Positions 40,211 to 49,762 of a stretch of DNA of 59,271 nucleotides are shown here, piece by piece. The notes below the pieces were generated by a model. It saw nothing but the letters and a program-made list of their open reading frames with translations, ran no database searches and was not told the DNA's origin. This DNA comes from JBDKVA01 sp039679375 (GTDB lineage: Bacteria > Bacillota > Clostridia > Acetivibrionales > DTU013), in the NCBI GenBank assembly GCA_039679375.1, contig JBDKVA010000048.1, positions 1-59,271 on the forward strand, given 5' to 3'. Within the stretch, counting starts at the first letter, position 1, and each line of letters begins with the position of its first letter. Position numbers and translations under genes: made by a program.

Positions 40211-42121
40211 ATGAAAAGGATGCTGCCCTTATTTTTTATATTAATATTAATCCTGTCTGCTTGCCAGGAAGACTTTGAAAGCCATACTGAAGCAAAAAAC
40301 AGTTCATTAGAAATTTCTCTTCCTGCCTTTAGCAATAATAGGCCGGCTAATTCAGGCGCTGCCTTTTCCGATGTGTCCGGTTCCGTTGAAATCAATGCCG
40401 GCAATATCTCACGCATACGCATCAGAGATATTCCCACAGTGCCTGAAACGGAATATACCGATCAAAATTTGATAAAAGAGTTTTGCAGTCTTCTTGAAAA
40501 CCAGAAATACACAGGAATAGAAAAAGTGTCGGAAGAAGTCTGCAAAGTGGATTTATTTGACCTTTCAGGCAAGATTGCGCTTACAGCCGCATTTAATAAT
40601 AACACTGTATATTTTGACCGCAATATTGAATTCGGAGATATTGTATTGTCAAAAGGAGCTTATGAAACCAGTGATTGGTCGTGGGCAAGCTTTTCATTTT
40701 ATTTAAAGCAATTAAGCGAAGGTATCGTTATAGATCCGCAAAATATTCAATATCCGGCAAATATCAGTATACCGGCTTCATCTGAGAATATTCACAAGGT
40801 CGAATTAATCGACAGAGGAAATGAAAGAGTTAACACATATGATGTATATCCAATGCTGTATGATTTAGTATATGGTTCTTTCAGCGGTAATAGCTTTGAA
40901 ATGGTCAGCAGTAAAAAGTTCTATCATTACGAGGAATTGCAATCGGAAATGGACAAAACAAAGAAGGAAAGCCAGTGCATTTTACTTACCTTCAGTTCAA
41001 GCGACACCCAGCTCCAGATCCATTCCGGAAGCGCCTATAAAGAATCCTCCCTGGCATACTGCCTTATAATCGCAAAAAAGCCGCAGGAACCAGGCATCTA
41101 TAAACTGATTACAGACAGAATGGTTTTTGATATAAAGGTGAACAGTAATATTAGTGATAAATTTGATGCACTGTTTACCGAAAATGAGAAGGCTGCTAAG
41201 CAAGTCGCTCCGGATGAAATAAAAACACTGTTCGATAGTAAAAAGCCATACTACATGGAATATATCTGTAAAAATCTTGGCATAGAGGAATGGGGCGGGA
41301 GATTACCCGACAGGCTTGAAATCGGGAAGATGAAGCTGAATTCTGAAAGCGAGCCCTATACTGTTGTAAGTCTATATAGTACATTTAGTTTAAGGATGCT
41401 TGTTTATAAGGAGAACAGCGCCGATAACAGCCTGAGCTTTATTGGCGATATGGATTTCAGAAACTGGCCCAATAGTCCGGAATACCGTTTGGAGAAAACA
41501 GCAGATCAAATATGGGTTGCAGGCACAAGATATATGGGACACGGAACCGGCGAATCGCGTTACAGTCAGCAGTGGTACCATGTAAGCGATGCAGGAGTGA
41601 AGCCTGTGCTGCTTTTCTCTTTTGACGATTATAGCGAAGGCCCATATGGCGGGTATTCTGTAAAAGCAGAAAAGGTTTCCATACAAAAAGCCGGCGGCGT
41701 AAAGATAAAGGTAGATTACGACACGGCAAAAAGATACAATCTCTTCCTTACTGTTGCCGACGAGCATGGATCTGTGGAGCTTAAAGGCAGCAAAACAGTC
41801 GAATTTGTTTGGAATGAAACGCAGGAAAAGTTCGTATCAGGATATCAGACAGATGAAGATGGTGCTTTCTCCATTCTTGCCGATTCTCCTGAAATTACAA
41901 AAAAATGTGATGAATTGTTGAAAAAGCATTGTACACAATTAGATATAATCATTGGCACCATACCCAAAGTAGAAAATGAGTATGAGAGAACCCGGAGAAC
42001 ATCGAGCATCAAGACCTTTCTAAATGACTGTACTGATTGCCCGGTAAAAGCAGACCTACTGAAGAAACTGACTGAGATTTCCGCGGAAAATTCAGCTACT
42101 GATGTATCGCCTTCCAATTAA
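40211..42121 (+). CDS. Putative surface lipoprotein, 636 aa
   Basis: A lipoprotein signal, MKRMLPLFFILILILSAC, ends with a Cys at 18. The rest has no family I recognise. It is rich in Ser, Asn and beta-type stretches up to about 560, with repeated aromatic segments such as NWPNSPEYRLEKTADQIWVA and GPYGGYSVKAEK, and a charged helical tail. The last ~80 residues contain a cysteine pair (CTDCP). It is exported and anchored in the membrane; function unknown. Translation support is weak: CAGAGGTATTTCTT precedes the ATG at 40211. A perfect 15-bp hairpin lies upstream. Confidence 0.75.
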   Translation: MKRMLPLFFILILILSACQEDFESHTEAKNSSLEISLPAFSNNRPANSGAAFSDVSGSVEINAGNISRIRIRDIPTVPETEYTDQNLIKEFCSLLENQKYTGIEKVSEEVCKVDLFDLSGKIALTAAFNNNTVYFDRNIEFGDIVLSKGAYETSDWSWASFSFYLKQLSEGIVIDPQNIQYPANISIPASSENIHKVELIDRGNERVNTYDVYPMLYDLVYGSFSGNSFEMVSSKKFYHYEELQSEMDKTKKESQCILLTFSSSDTQLQIHSGSAYKESSLAYCLIIAKKPQEPGIYKLITDRMVFDIKVNSNISDKFDALFTENEKAAKQVAPDEIKTLFDSKKPYYMEYICKNLGIEEWGGRLPDRLEIGKMKLNSESEPYTVVSLYSTFSLRMLVYKENSADNSLSFIGDMDFRNWPNSPEYRLEKTADQIWVAGTRYMGHGTGESRYSQQWYHVSDAGVKPVLLFSFDDYSEGPYGGYSVKAEKVSIQKAGGVKIKVDYDTAKRYNLFLTVADEHGSVELKGSKTVEFVWNETQEKFVSGYQTDEDGAFSILADSPEITKKCDELLKKHCTQLDIIIGTIPKVENEYERTRRTSSIKTFLNDCTDCPVKADLLKKLTEISAENSATDVSPSN

Positions 42122-42168
42122 GTAAATCCTTATACTATAAAGGCACCCTCAGCATATTCTTCCTCCCG

Positions 42169-42202
42169 GGAGTCTGCCTGGAAACTAATATATGCGGACT
42201 CC
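42169..42202. repeat. Stem-loop repeat between lipoprotein and sodC genes
   Basis: GGAGTCTGC and GCGGACTCC form a stem around GGAAACTAATATAT. It is nearly identical (about four differences in 28 bases) to the ymaF terminator at 32625-32655. It lies at the end of the convergent lipoprotein and sodC genes. Confidence 0.65.
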
Positions 42203-42843
42203 TACTGCACCTGCTGAAAGGCATTCCACGGCTTTATTTCACCGCAGGCAATACGCTTTCCGGAGTTCCCGGCAGGCTGTGTTCTGTAGTCATCCGGGTT
42301 TTCGTGTATCATTACGGACCGGCCCAGTATATCGGATACCTTAAATTTATCCGTGATGAAGCTCATCCTCGCATGTCCGTTATCCGGGAGCAGTACGGGG
42401 AAATCCCCCGCATGGTTGCCATGGGGCTGGTTGGTTGGATTCCAGTGGCCTCCGCAAGCTTCAAAAGGCTTTGCAGGATCGCCGACTACGCAATGCCCCT
42501 TTTCATGTATGTGAAAACCAAAAGGCCCAACAGGCTGCTTCTCTCCGGCAGCAGGTTTATATGGGGGCAATCCGGAAATATCGGCGCAGACCATCACGCC
42601 ACTGGGAACATCGGTAAAAGTCACCATACCGGTTATGGATGGATAATCAGGACCTGCCATAACTACAGCATAAGCCGAATTGAAGCCGGTCAGGCAGGGC
42701 ATATACTGTGCCTGCGGCATTGACTGCATAGAATGTGCATGGGTCATCGGCTGCACCTGCGACATTTGCTGCATCTGCGGCATATACATCGTACCTGCCT
42801 GGGGCGGAATAGCTTCTCTGGAATAATAATTACCATAAAACAT
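42202..42843 (-). CDS. sodC: Copper/zinc superoxide dismutase with Met/Gln-rich N-terminus
   Basis: 213 residues from the ATG at 42843 (CAGGAGGTATACC upstream). The first ~55 residues are a Met/Gln/His-rich stretch (MYMPQMQQMSQVQPMTHAHS) likely to bind copper. The catalytic domain keeps all metal ligands: FHIHEKGHC (the HIH pair), GGHWNPTNQPHG, NHAGDF, the MIHENPDDY histidine, and a KRIACGEI arginine segment. No signal peptide is visible, although most family members are exported. The fold converts superoxide to peroxide. An N-terminal metal-loading region of this kind is not usual. Confidence 0.88.
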   Translation of the reverse strand: MFYGNYYSREAIPPQAGTMYMPQMQQMSQVQPMTHAHSMQSMPQAQYMPCLTGFNSAYAVVMAGPDYPSITGMVTFTDVPSGVMVCADISGLPPYKPAAGEKQPVGPFGFHIHEKGHCVVGDPAKPFEACGGHWNPTNQPHGNHAGDFPVLLPDNGHARMSFITDKFKVSDILGRSVMIHENPDDYRTQPAGNSGKRIACGEIKPWNAFQQVQ

Positions 42844-42922
42844 GGTATACCTCCTGAAATAAATCAAGCATATACCATATTATGTAAAGCAGTCCGATTG
42901 TGTGATTTATTTTATTCAAACG

Positions 42923-43945
42923 CTACCAAATACCTTCCATGTCGTCTTTTTCCAGCTCATGTGTCCTGTTCCTGCTCATAAGGTCATATACAGCACGGGC
43001 AGGGTCCTTCTCACTGAACAATATTTCAAAAGCCTCATCTGTAATAGGCATACTGATGCCAAGCTGCTTTGAAAGCCTGTAAACAGGCTCTGTCGTATAA
43101 ACGCCCTCCACCACCATTTTTACTTCCTGCAATGCCTTCTCAACCGGTTTTCCCTGACCGATCAATATGCCTGCGCGCCTGTTGCGGCTATGCATACTCG
43201 TACAGGTAACGATCAGGTCGCCTATCCCTGCAAGTCCTGAAAAGGTCTGCATTCTGGCGCCCATTGCACATCCCAGCCTCGATATTTCCGCAATTCCCCT
43301 TGTCATCAGTGCCGCCTTCGTATTGTCCCCATAGCCCAGGCCATCGGATATGCCCGCACACAGCGCAATGACATTCTTCACTGCTCCGCCAAGCTCAACG
43401 CCGATGATATCCGGGTTTGTATATACCCTGAAGCGCTGTGACATGAAAATATCCTGAAACAGTTCTGCTGCCTGCTTGTTTTCGGAGGCGGCAACATACG
43501 CGGTCGGTATGCCCCTCGAAAGCTCTTCCGCGTGGCATGGTCCTGACATGGCTACCACAGTTGCGTCCGGCATCTCCTGAAGGATTACCTCAGACATGCG
43601 ATAGCCGGTTCCTTTCTCGAGCCCTTTTGAAAAACAACTGATTGTTTTTGGTTTCTTTATCATTGAAGCGATATTTTTCATATTTTCCCGTACGGTCTGT
43701 GAAGGAATAACCATCACCAGTACATCGGAAAACGCGAGAGCCTCCTCCAGATCAGCCGTGCAAACAACATTTGCCGGTACGATGGCGCCGGGCAGTTTAT
43801 CCTTCTGTTCCCTAAACGTATTGATCATGTCCACTTCTTCTTTGAAAACCGACCACATCTTTACATTGTGTCCGTTGCCGGCAAGCAGTATGGAAACAGC
43901 AGTGCCCATACTTCCGGCGCCAATTACAGAAATATTTATACCCAT
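42923..43945 (-). CDS. gpsA: NAD(P)-dependent glycerol-3-phosphate dehydrogenase
   Basis: 340 residues with GAGSMGTAVSILLAGNGH (Rossmann), VIPSQTVRENM, FSKGLEKGTG, and GGAVKNVIALCAGISDGLGY, which holds the catalytic lysine. It makes sn-glycerol-3-phosphate for phospholipid synthesis. ATG at 43945 after GGAGGAATGAA. The next gene upstream, plsY, uses its product. Confidence 0.95.
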   Translation of the reverse strand: MGINISVIGAGSMGTAVSILLAGNGHNVKMWSVFKEEVDMINTFREQKDKLPGAIVPANVVCTADLEEALAFSDVLVMVIPSQTVRENMKNIASMIKKPKTISCFSKGLEKGTGYRMSEVILQEMPDATVVAMSGPCHAEELSRGIPTAYVAASENKQAAELFQDIFMSQRFRVYTNPDIIGVELGGAVKNVIALCAGISDGLGYGDNTKAALMTRGIAEISRLGCAMGARMQTFSGLAGIGDLIVTCTSMHSRNRRAGILIGQGKPVEKALQEVKMVVEGVYTTEPVYRLSKQLGISMPITDEAFEILFSEKDPARAVYDLMSRNRTHELEKDDMEGIW

Positions 43946-44034
43946 TTCATTCCTCCGCCAATTTGTATTTGAAGCTGCCATCTATATTGAATGAACTAAT
44001 TTTCTTGACGAATATCTTTGCAAACAGCAGTGAT

Positions 44035-44634
44035 TCACTTCTTCTTTTTAAATGAAAATTTGGACTCCGTACCTTCACGCAGTCTCTTTATATTTGTCTG
44101 ATGCTTGAATATAATCAGAAGTGCAATAATAGCCGAAAGCAGGACAATTTCGATTTCTCTTCCGATAATTACGGCTGTGATCGGGAATAACGCTGCGGCA
44201 ATGATGGAACCGAGCGATACATATTTAGTAAGGACCAGTATAATGATAAATACACCTAAAGCACCAAGTGCGATCGGCCAGTCGATCAGCAGCAGTACTG
44301 CCAGCGAGGTCAAAACTCCCTTGCCTCCCTTGAAATTGAAAAATACCGGCCAAACATGCCCAATAATGGCGGCCGTACCTGCAATCATGCCTCCAAGCTG
44401 TCCGCCATAAATAAGATATCCTGCCAGATAAGCCACAAAGCCTTTTGCCATATCGCCAAGCAGTACAAATAAAGCCGCCTTTTTCCCAAGCGTCCTGAGT
44501 GTATTTGTCGTACCTGCATTACCGCTTCCGTGTTGTCTTACATCCACGCCGTAGAACTTTCCCACGATCAGTGAGCTGTTCAGGCTGCCCAGTAGATACC
44601 CTGCTATTGCAGATAAAATCAATTGAAACGTCAT
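44035..44634 (-). CDS. plsY: PlsY glycerol-3-phosphate acyltransferase
   Basis: 199 residues, five helices. GSGNAGTTNTLRTLGKK and GHVWPVFFNFKGGKGVLTS are the two signature loops. It adds the first acyl chain, from acyl phosphate, to glycerol-3-phosphate at the membrane. ATG at 44634 follows a G-rich site, GGGGGGAC; an in-frame ATG at 44652 lies inside it. It precedes gpsA, 89 bases away. Confidence 0.95.
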   Translation of the reverse strand: MTFQLILSAIAGYLLGSLNSSLIVGKFYGVDVRQHGSGNAGTTNTLRTLGKKAALFVLLGDMAKGFVAYLAGYLIYGGQLGGMIAGTAAIIGHVWPVFFNFKGGKGVLTSLAVLLLIDWPIALGALGVFIIILVLTKYVSLGSIIAAALFPITAVIIGREIEIVLLSAIIALLIIFKHQTNIKRLREGTESKFSFKKKK

Positions 44635-44659
44635 GATTTTAAGTCCCCCCATACCCTCT

Positions 44660-45985
44660 TCATGTTTCCTTTTCTCTTTCCTTATGTATGAAACGGATCG
44701 GTGTTCCTACAAATCCATAGCTCTTACGGAGCTGGTTTTCGATATACCTTTCGTAGGAATAGTGAAATAATTCCATATTATTGACGAATATTACAAATGT
44801 CGGCGGTTTGATTGCTGACTGAGTGGCATAATACAATTTGAGCCTCTTTCCCTTGTCGGACGGCGGCTGCACCATAGCAGTCGCTTCATTGAGAAGGTCG
44901 TTCAGCATACCTGTAGAAATCCTCATCGATGCATTATTATTAACAGCCTTCACGGTTTCAAACAGCTTGTTGACTCTCTGGCCCGTCTTTACGGAAATGA
45001 ACAGGATCGGCGCATACTGCATGAAGCCCAGGTTTTCAAGTACCTTTTTGCGATATTCCTCCAGCGTGCCCGTTTCCTTTTCAACAAGGTCCCATTTATT
45101 CACTGCTATGATGGATGCCTTACCCTGTTCATGCGCATAACCGGCGATTTTCGAATCCTGCTCCGTTACGCCATCCTGCGCGTCGATCATAATAATGCAT
45201 ACATCCGCCCTCTCGATCGCCGTCCAGGCACGTAAGACACTGTACTTTTCAATATTTTCGGTTACCTTGCTCTGCCTGCGGATTCCTGCCGTATCAATGA
45301 ATACATATTTGTCATCGCCATCCACCACCAATGTATCGATCGCATCCCTGGTGGTACCCGGAATATCGCTGACGATTACCCTTTCTTCTCCGACCAGTCT
45401 ATTGATCAGTGAAGATTTGCCAGAATTCGGCTTGCCGATCACAGCGACCTTGATGACATCCTCATCGTAATCTTCCGCATCGCTTTCGGGGAAATATTTA
45501 AAAATCTCATCCAGCAGATCGCCCATGCCAAGTCCATGCAGTGAAGATACGGGAAGTACGTCACCCATTGCAAGATTATAGAATTCATATACTTCCGCAG
45601 GAGGATCGCCGACCCTGTCCACCTTATTTGCCACAAGAATGACCGGTTTCATGGATTTGCGCAGCATGGTGGCTACTTCCTTGTCGGAGGCTGTCATACC
45701 TCCCTTGGCGTCCACCATGAACACAATGACGTCAGCCATTTCCACTGCCACTTCAGCCTGCCTTCGCATCTGCTGCAGTATCTTATCTTCGGAGAACGGT
45801 TCAATGCCCCCTGTATCTATTAAAGTAAACTTTCTATTTCTCCACTCAACCTCTGCGTAGATCCTGTCGCGTGTCACACCTGGTGTCTCTTCCACAATCG
45901 ATATCCTCTTCCCGCAAAGATAATTGAAAAAAGTGGATTTGCCGACATTCGGCCTGCCCACGATCGCTACTACCGGTTTTGCCAA
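44660..45985 (-). CDS. der: Ribosome biogenesis GTPase Der
   Basis: 441 residues with two GTPase domains in tandem, GRPNVGKSTFFNYLCG and GKPNSGKSSLINRLVG, each with DTGG or DTAG, NKVD and NKWD motifs, then a KH-like domain. It helps assemble the 50S subunit. I favour the TTG at 45985, preceded by GAGGTGAAGGAA; the ATG at 46018 is the other choice. It is just upstream of plsY. Confidence 0.93.
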   Translation of the reverse strand: MAKPVVAIVGRPNVGKSTFFNYLCGKRISIVEETPGVTRDRIYAEVEWRNRKFTLIDTGGIEPFSEDKILQQMRRQAEVAVEMADVIVFMVDAKGGMTASDKEVATMLRKSMKPVILVANKVDRVGDPPAEVYEFYNLAMGDVLPVSSLHGLGMGDLLDEIFKYFPESDAEDYDEDVIKVAVIGKPNSGKSSLINRLVGEERVIVSDIPGTTRDAIDTLVVDGDDKYVFIDTAGIRRQSKVTENIEKYSVLRAWTAIERADVCIIMIDAQDGVTEQDSKIAGYAHEQGKASIIAVNKWDLVEKETGTLEEYRKKVLENLGFMQYAPILFISVKTGQRVNKLFETVKAVNNNASMRISTGMLNDLLNEATAMVQPPSDKGKRLKLYYATQSAIKPPTFVIFVNNMELFHYSYERYIENQLRKSYGFVGTPIRFIHKEREKET

Positions 45986-46085
45986 TTCCTTCACCTCATC
46001 CTGGACTGCCCGAATCATCGCTCAGTCCATTTATCATTTATTCCTGTATTACGTATTTTCTGCCTGCTTGGTCATGCTCCTGCAT

Positions 46086-47447
46086 CTAGTCCATTCCAAG
46101 AATTTTCCTGATAAAATCCTCGCCGTTGTTCTCCACTATGGTGACCTTCCTGCCAAGCCTGTGACCAAGCCCATCAACGGTATAATCGTCCAGAAAGGTC
46201 TCTTCTCCTGACCTGAGCATGCTTCTTGATATCAGGATCTCGCTCCCGGTCTCTTTATCCATAAGCTGAGCCAATAGATCACTTCCGGTCAAAAGGCCCG
46301 TCACCGTTACATTTTCCCCAAAAAAATCATTTTTTATTGGATATACTGTTACTCTTAGATTATTATACCTTTTTTCTAATAACTGCGCCAATTGTTTTAT
46401 ATACTGATACGCACAAATTCCTGTCGCAATACTAATGATCCTTTCACCGTCAAGCTTTGCAAAGTGATTGTCCAATTTTCTGCCATGCTTTTTAAGATAT
46501 TGGTAAAACTCATCGATGAGCAGCGACATCAGCCCGACGCCGTTTTCAATCTGCGGAAAGTCCTCATACTCCTTACAGGCAGGTAAATCGGCTCCCGCCA
46601 TAATATAAAATTCATCCGCCGGATACACAAGCCTCGTGCCATACTTCCCCATCATTTTTTGCTGCCACTTTCCGACCTGCTCCAGAACATCTGCAGAAGA
46701 CTCTTTATCGAAAGGTTCAAGCTTGTAAAGACCTTCTCTCCATTTTGTCAATCCGACCGGCACAACGGAAACACTGGCAACCTGGGGATACAAATTAGAA
46801 AGATCACCGAGCGTCCTGTCCAGTTCGTCACCGTCATTTATCCCCCTGCATAATACGATCTGAGCATTTACTGTAATACCGTTCTTACACAGCTTCCCGA
46901 TTTTTTCCAGCACATCTCCGGCAAAACGGTTGCTCAGCATAAACTTCCGAAGCTCAGGATTTGTGGTATGGACAGATACATTGACAGGCGACATCCTGTA
47001 GCGGATGATACGATCGAGTTCCTTTTCATCCATATTAGTGAGCGTTACATAGTTACCCGAAAGAAAAGACAGCCTGGAATCATCATCCTTGAAGTATACG
47101 GAATCACGCATGCCCTTGGGCAGCTGGTCTATAAAACAGAATATGCATTTGTTGGTGCAGCTTTTAGCCCCGGATATCAGCGGATCGCCAAATTCCAGCC
47201 CGAGATCTTCGTATTCGTCCTTTTCCACCTCAATTTCCCAGAGTTCGCCATTCTTCTTTTCTATCTCTACCAGCAGATTTTTGTCTGTGGTCAGAAAACG
47301 GTAATCAAAAATATCTGAGATCTCCTGTCCGTTAATGGACAGCAGGATATCTCCGGCTTCTATATCCGCATCCTTTGCAGCGCTGTCGGGCTGGACGGAT
47401 TGGATGACAATACGGTTTTTCGATAACTTTTGCCTCTCACTTCCCAC
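46086..47447 (-). CDS. DUF512 radical SAM protein with N-terminal PDZ domain
   Basis: 453 residues. A PDZ-like start (IVIQSVQPDSAAKDADIEAG, DILLSINGQEI), then a radical SAM core with CTNKCIFCFIDQLPKGMRDS, followed by a DUF512 domain ending near the C-terminus with TVDGLGHRLG. The function of the family is unknown. It is commonly found beside der, as here. The GTG at 47447 lies within repeated GGTGAGAGGTGG sequence, so the start is uncertain by several codons. Confidence 0.85.
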   Translation of the reverse strand: MGSERQKLSKNRIVIQSVQPDSAAKDADIEAGDILLSINGQEISDIFDYRFLTTDKNLLVEIEKKNGELWEIEVEKDEYEDLGLEFGDPLISGAKSCTNKCIFCFIDQLPKGMRDSVYFKDDDSRLSFLSGNYVTLTNMDEKELDRIIRYRMSPVNVSVHTTNPELRKFMLSNRFAGDVLEKIGKLCKNGITVNAQIVLCRGINDGDELDRTLGDLSNLYPQVASVSVVPVGLTKWREGLYKLEPFDKESSADVLEQVGKWQQKMMGKYGTRLVYPADEFYIMAGADLPACKEYEDFPQIENGVGLMSLLIDEFYQYLKKHGRKLDNHFAKLDGERIISIATGICAYQYIKQLAQLLEKRYNNLRVTVYPIKNDFFGENVTVTGLLTGSDLLAQLMDKETGSEILISRSMLRSGEETFLDDYTVDGLGHRLGRKVTIVENNGEDFIRKILGMD

Positions 47448-47474
47448 CTCTCACCTTTCACCTCTCATTTAACA

Positions 47475-47504
47475 CAAAAAGGCTGTCTTTTTAAGACAAC
47501 CTTT
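47475..47504 (-). terminator. Terminator of rpmF
   Basis: AAGGTTGTCTT and AAGACAGCCTT (one G-U pair) form an 11-bp stem with a 3-4-base loop, followed by TTTGTG on the minus strand. Confidence 0.75.
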
Positions 47505-47524
47505 TCAAGTCCTAATCGCTTCGT

Positions 47525-47710
47525 TTACTTCTTTTCTGCTTCCTTCAAGACTTCCTTGCCATCATAGTACCCACATTCCTTACAAACTATGTGAGGAGCT
47601 TTCAGTGTATGACACTGCGGGCAACTGATCAAGCCCGGCTGTGACAGCTTCCACTGAGACCTTCTTTTACCTGTTCTCGCCTTAGACCATTTTCTTTTTG
47701 GGTTTGCCAT
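47525..47710 (-). CDS. rpmF: 50S ribosomal protein L32
   Basis: 61 residues: ANPKRKWSKARTGKRRSQWK start, then the zinc ribbon CPQCHTLKAPHIVCKECGYY with two CxxC pairs. Part of the large ribosomal subunit. It follows yceD by 30 bases, as in many Firmicutes. ATG at 47710 after GGGAGGTGTAGAAT. Confidence 0.97.
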   Translation of the reverse strand: MANPKRKWSKARTGKRRSQWKLSQPGLISCPQCHTLKAPHIVCKECGYYDGKEVLKEAEKK

Positions 47711-47740
47711 ATTCTACACCTCCCTGATAAAAGCGATAGT

Positions 47741-48238
47741 TCACTCTTTATCAAAATACTTATTCAGATCTTCCAATCGCGGTTCAATATCATCTTTACT
47801 GCAGCCGCATTGCACTTCATTCAGATTTGTACCACATTTCATACATAAACCCTTGCAATCGTCAGAGCACAATATCTTCATCGGAAGGTTCAAAATAATA
47901 TTATCGTTGAACGCCTTGCCTATGTCAAGTACCTTTCCTTCAAAACAGTACATGCCGGATTCTTCTGTATCGGCATTCCCAGTAAAACTTTCATCTATTT
48001 CCAGTTCCAATGCTTTTTTCACTGTTTTCAAGCAACGGTAGCATTCACTTTTATAAACAGCTTTCAGTACTCCTTTGAGCTGTATAATTCCATTTACGTT
48101 GGTCAATCTGCCGGAGAATGAAAGCTCACCATCAAGCAAATAGCCCTCTGCCGGCTCATTCACAGGCGGCGCTTCCACAAAATCAAGCTCTATTGAAGCT
48201 CCGTTCACCCTTAAAATATCAGATATATTAACCTTCAT
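47741..48238 (-). CDS. YceD/DUF177 family protein
   Basis: 165 residues ending with the cysteine-rich CSDDCKGLCMKCGTNLNEVQ segment (plus CGC) typical of DUF177. The family is linked to 23S rRNA metabolism or fatty-acid operons. It heads the yceD-rpmF operon under a perfect promoter. ATG at 48238 after AAGGGGTACTATTT. Confidence 0.93.
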   Translation of the reverse strand: MKVNISDILRVNGASIELDFVEAPPVNEPAEGYLLDGELSFSGRLTNVNGIIQLKGVLKAVYKSECYRCLKTVKKALELEIDESFTGNADTEESGMYCFEGKVLDIGKAFNDNIILNLPMKILCSDDCKGLCMKCGTNLNEVQCGCSKDDIEPRLEDLNKYFDKE

Positions 48239-48271
48239 AAATAGTACCCCTTAAATCCGCGACAAAAGATA

Positions 48272-48300
48272 TTATACTAACTAATGTCAGTAATGTCAAG
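48272..48300 (-). promoter_or_regulatory. Promoter of yceD-rpmF
   Basis: TTGACA (48295-48300) and TATAAT (48272-48277), both perfect, are 17 bp apart on the minus strand, about 35 bases before the yceD start codon. Confidence 0.85.
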
Positions 48301-48423
48301 GCAATTATTCAGCTTTTATAATGCTTGTGTCCTGCCAATTCAAAGGGCTTTTTTATGCTTTTTATGCCATCGTCAGTATGAATCAATGGGCTCAAACAGC
48401 TTTCTTGCTGTACTTTCATCTAT

Positions 48424-49638
48424 TTAGGACCGGATTAACTTTCTGTCGACTATGATCCTCATCGTCTCCTTTGCGATTGCCAGTTCTTCGTTTGTCGGTA
48501 CGATCAGAGTTTTTACCTTTGCGCCTGAAGCGGTGATATCCACTTCTTTTCCCCTCGTCTTGTTCTTCTCTGCGTCAATTTTGATACCAAGGCTGTCCAA
48601 TTCTTCAAGTGACTGTTCTCTGATGCCTCCGTCGTTTTCACCTATGCCGCCGGTGAATATGATGGCATCCGCTCCGTTCATTGCTGCAAAGTATGAGCCA
48701 ATGAACATTTTCACTCTGTAGCAGAAAATATCGATTGCAAGATCCGCCCTCTTACTGCCTTTTGAAGCAGCTGACCTGAGGTCCCTCATATCGCTGCTTT
48801 CACCGGAAACACCCAATAAACCCGATTTCTTGTTCAGGTACGTATCCATATCGGATGCGGTCATCCCTTCCTTCTGCATCAGGAAGGTCACCACCGCAGG
48901 GTCAAGGGTGCCGCATCTCGTACCCATTTCAAGGCCATCGAGCGGTGTGAGCCCCATGCTTGTATCGATACATTTTCCGTATTTAACGGCACAAATGCTT
49001 GCTCCATTCCCAAGGTGGCACGATATCAGCTTAAGCTCCTCAATAGGCCTGCCAAGTATCTCTGCAGTCCTTTGCGTCACATATTTGTGGGAAGTTCCGT
49101 GAAAACCGTATTTCCTGATAGCATATTTTTCATATGCTTCATATGGTATAGCATACATATATGCATGCTTCGGCATTGTCTGGTGGAAACCCGTATCAAA
49201 AACCGCAACCATCGGAATACCGGGCATTTCAGCAGCACAGCCTTCAATCCCCATGATATTTGCAGGATTGTGCAGCGGACCCAGAGGAATGCACTCTTTT
49301 ATCGCATTCATTACATTTTCATTTATCAATGCAGGATCGTGGAATTTTTCACCGCCATGCAGTACTCTATGTCCGACGCCAGCGATCTCCGACAGTGATT
49401 TTATCACGCCGATCTCACTGTCAAGCAGAGCCTGAAGTACTGCAGCGATCGCCGCCTTATGCTTTTTCATCTCTTTGCTTAATACAATTTTGTCTCTCCC
49501 CGGCACCTGATATTCCATGACGGAATTCTCCATTCCGATCCTGTCACAAATACCTTTGACCAATATCTTCTTCTCTTCCATATTAAGAAGTTGAAATTTG
49601 AGTGATGAACTGCCGGCGTTTATAACCAGTATATTCAT
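48424..49638 (-). CDS. ackA: Acetate kinase
   Basis: 404 residues. NAGSSSLKFQLLN (adenylate and substrate site) starts the protein; VFDTGFHQTMPKHAYMYAIP and FHGTSHKYVTQRTAEILG are the family signatures. It makes acetate and ATP from acetyl phosphate. ATG at 49638 after TGGAGCATAATC; a longer frame to 49710 is unlikely. It follows pta, with a palindromic repeat in between. Confidence 0.96.
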   Translation of the reverse strand: MNILVINAGSSSLKFQLLNMEEKKILVKGICDRIGMENSVMEYQVPGRDKIVLSKEMKKHKAAIAAVLQALLDSEIGVIKSLSEIAGVGHRVLHGGEKFHDPALINENVMNAIKECIPLGPLHNPANIMGIEGCAAEMPGIPMVAVFDTGFHQTMPKHAYMYAIPYEAYEKYAIRKYGFHGTSHKYVTQRTAEILGRPIEELKLISCHLGNGASICAVKYGKCIDTSMGLTPLDGLEMGTRCGTLDPAVVTFLMQKEGMTASDMDTYLNKKSGLLGVSGESSDMRDLRSAASKGSKRADLAIDIFCYRVKMFIGSYFAAMNGADAIIFTGGIGENDGGIREQSLEELDSLGIKIDAEKNKTRGKEVDITASGAKVKTLIVPTNEELAIAKETMRIIVDRKLIRS

Positions 49639-49667
49639 GATTATGCTCCATTCTATATATTTGTCTA

Positions 49668-49752
49668 TTACTACAGCGAAACAAACATTAATACATCGGC
49701 GTTTATGCACCTTTCGGAAGGATAAATAAAATGCTTCGCTGCAGTGCTATTA
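49668..49752. repeat. Palindromic interspersed repeat, copy 2
   Basis: TTACTACAGCGAA at the left pairs with TTCGCTGCAGTGCTATTA at the right (one mismatch and one extra base). The middle contains CCTTTCGGAAGG and, in reverse, the TGCATAAACGCC string related to GCGCATAAATGCC of copy 1. It lies between pta and ackA, where it could weaken read-through. Confidence 0.6.
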
Positions 49753-49762
49753 TGAAATCTGA

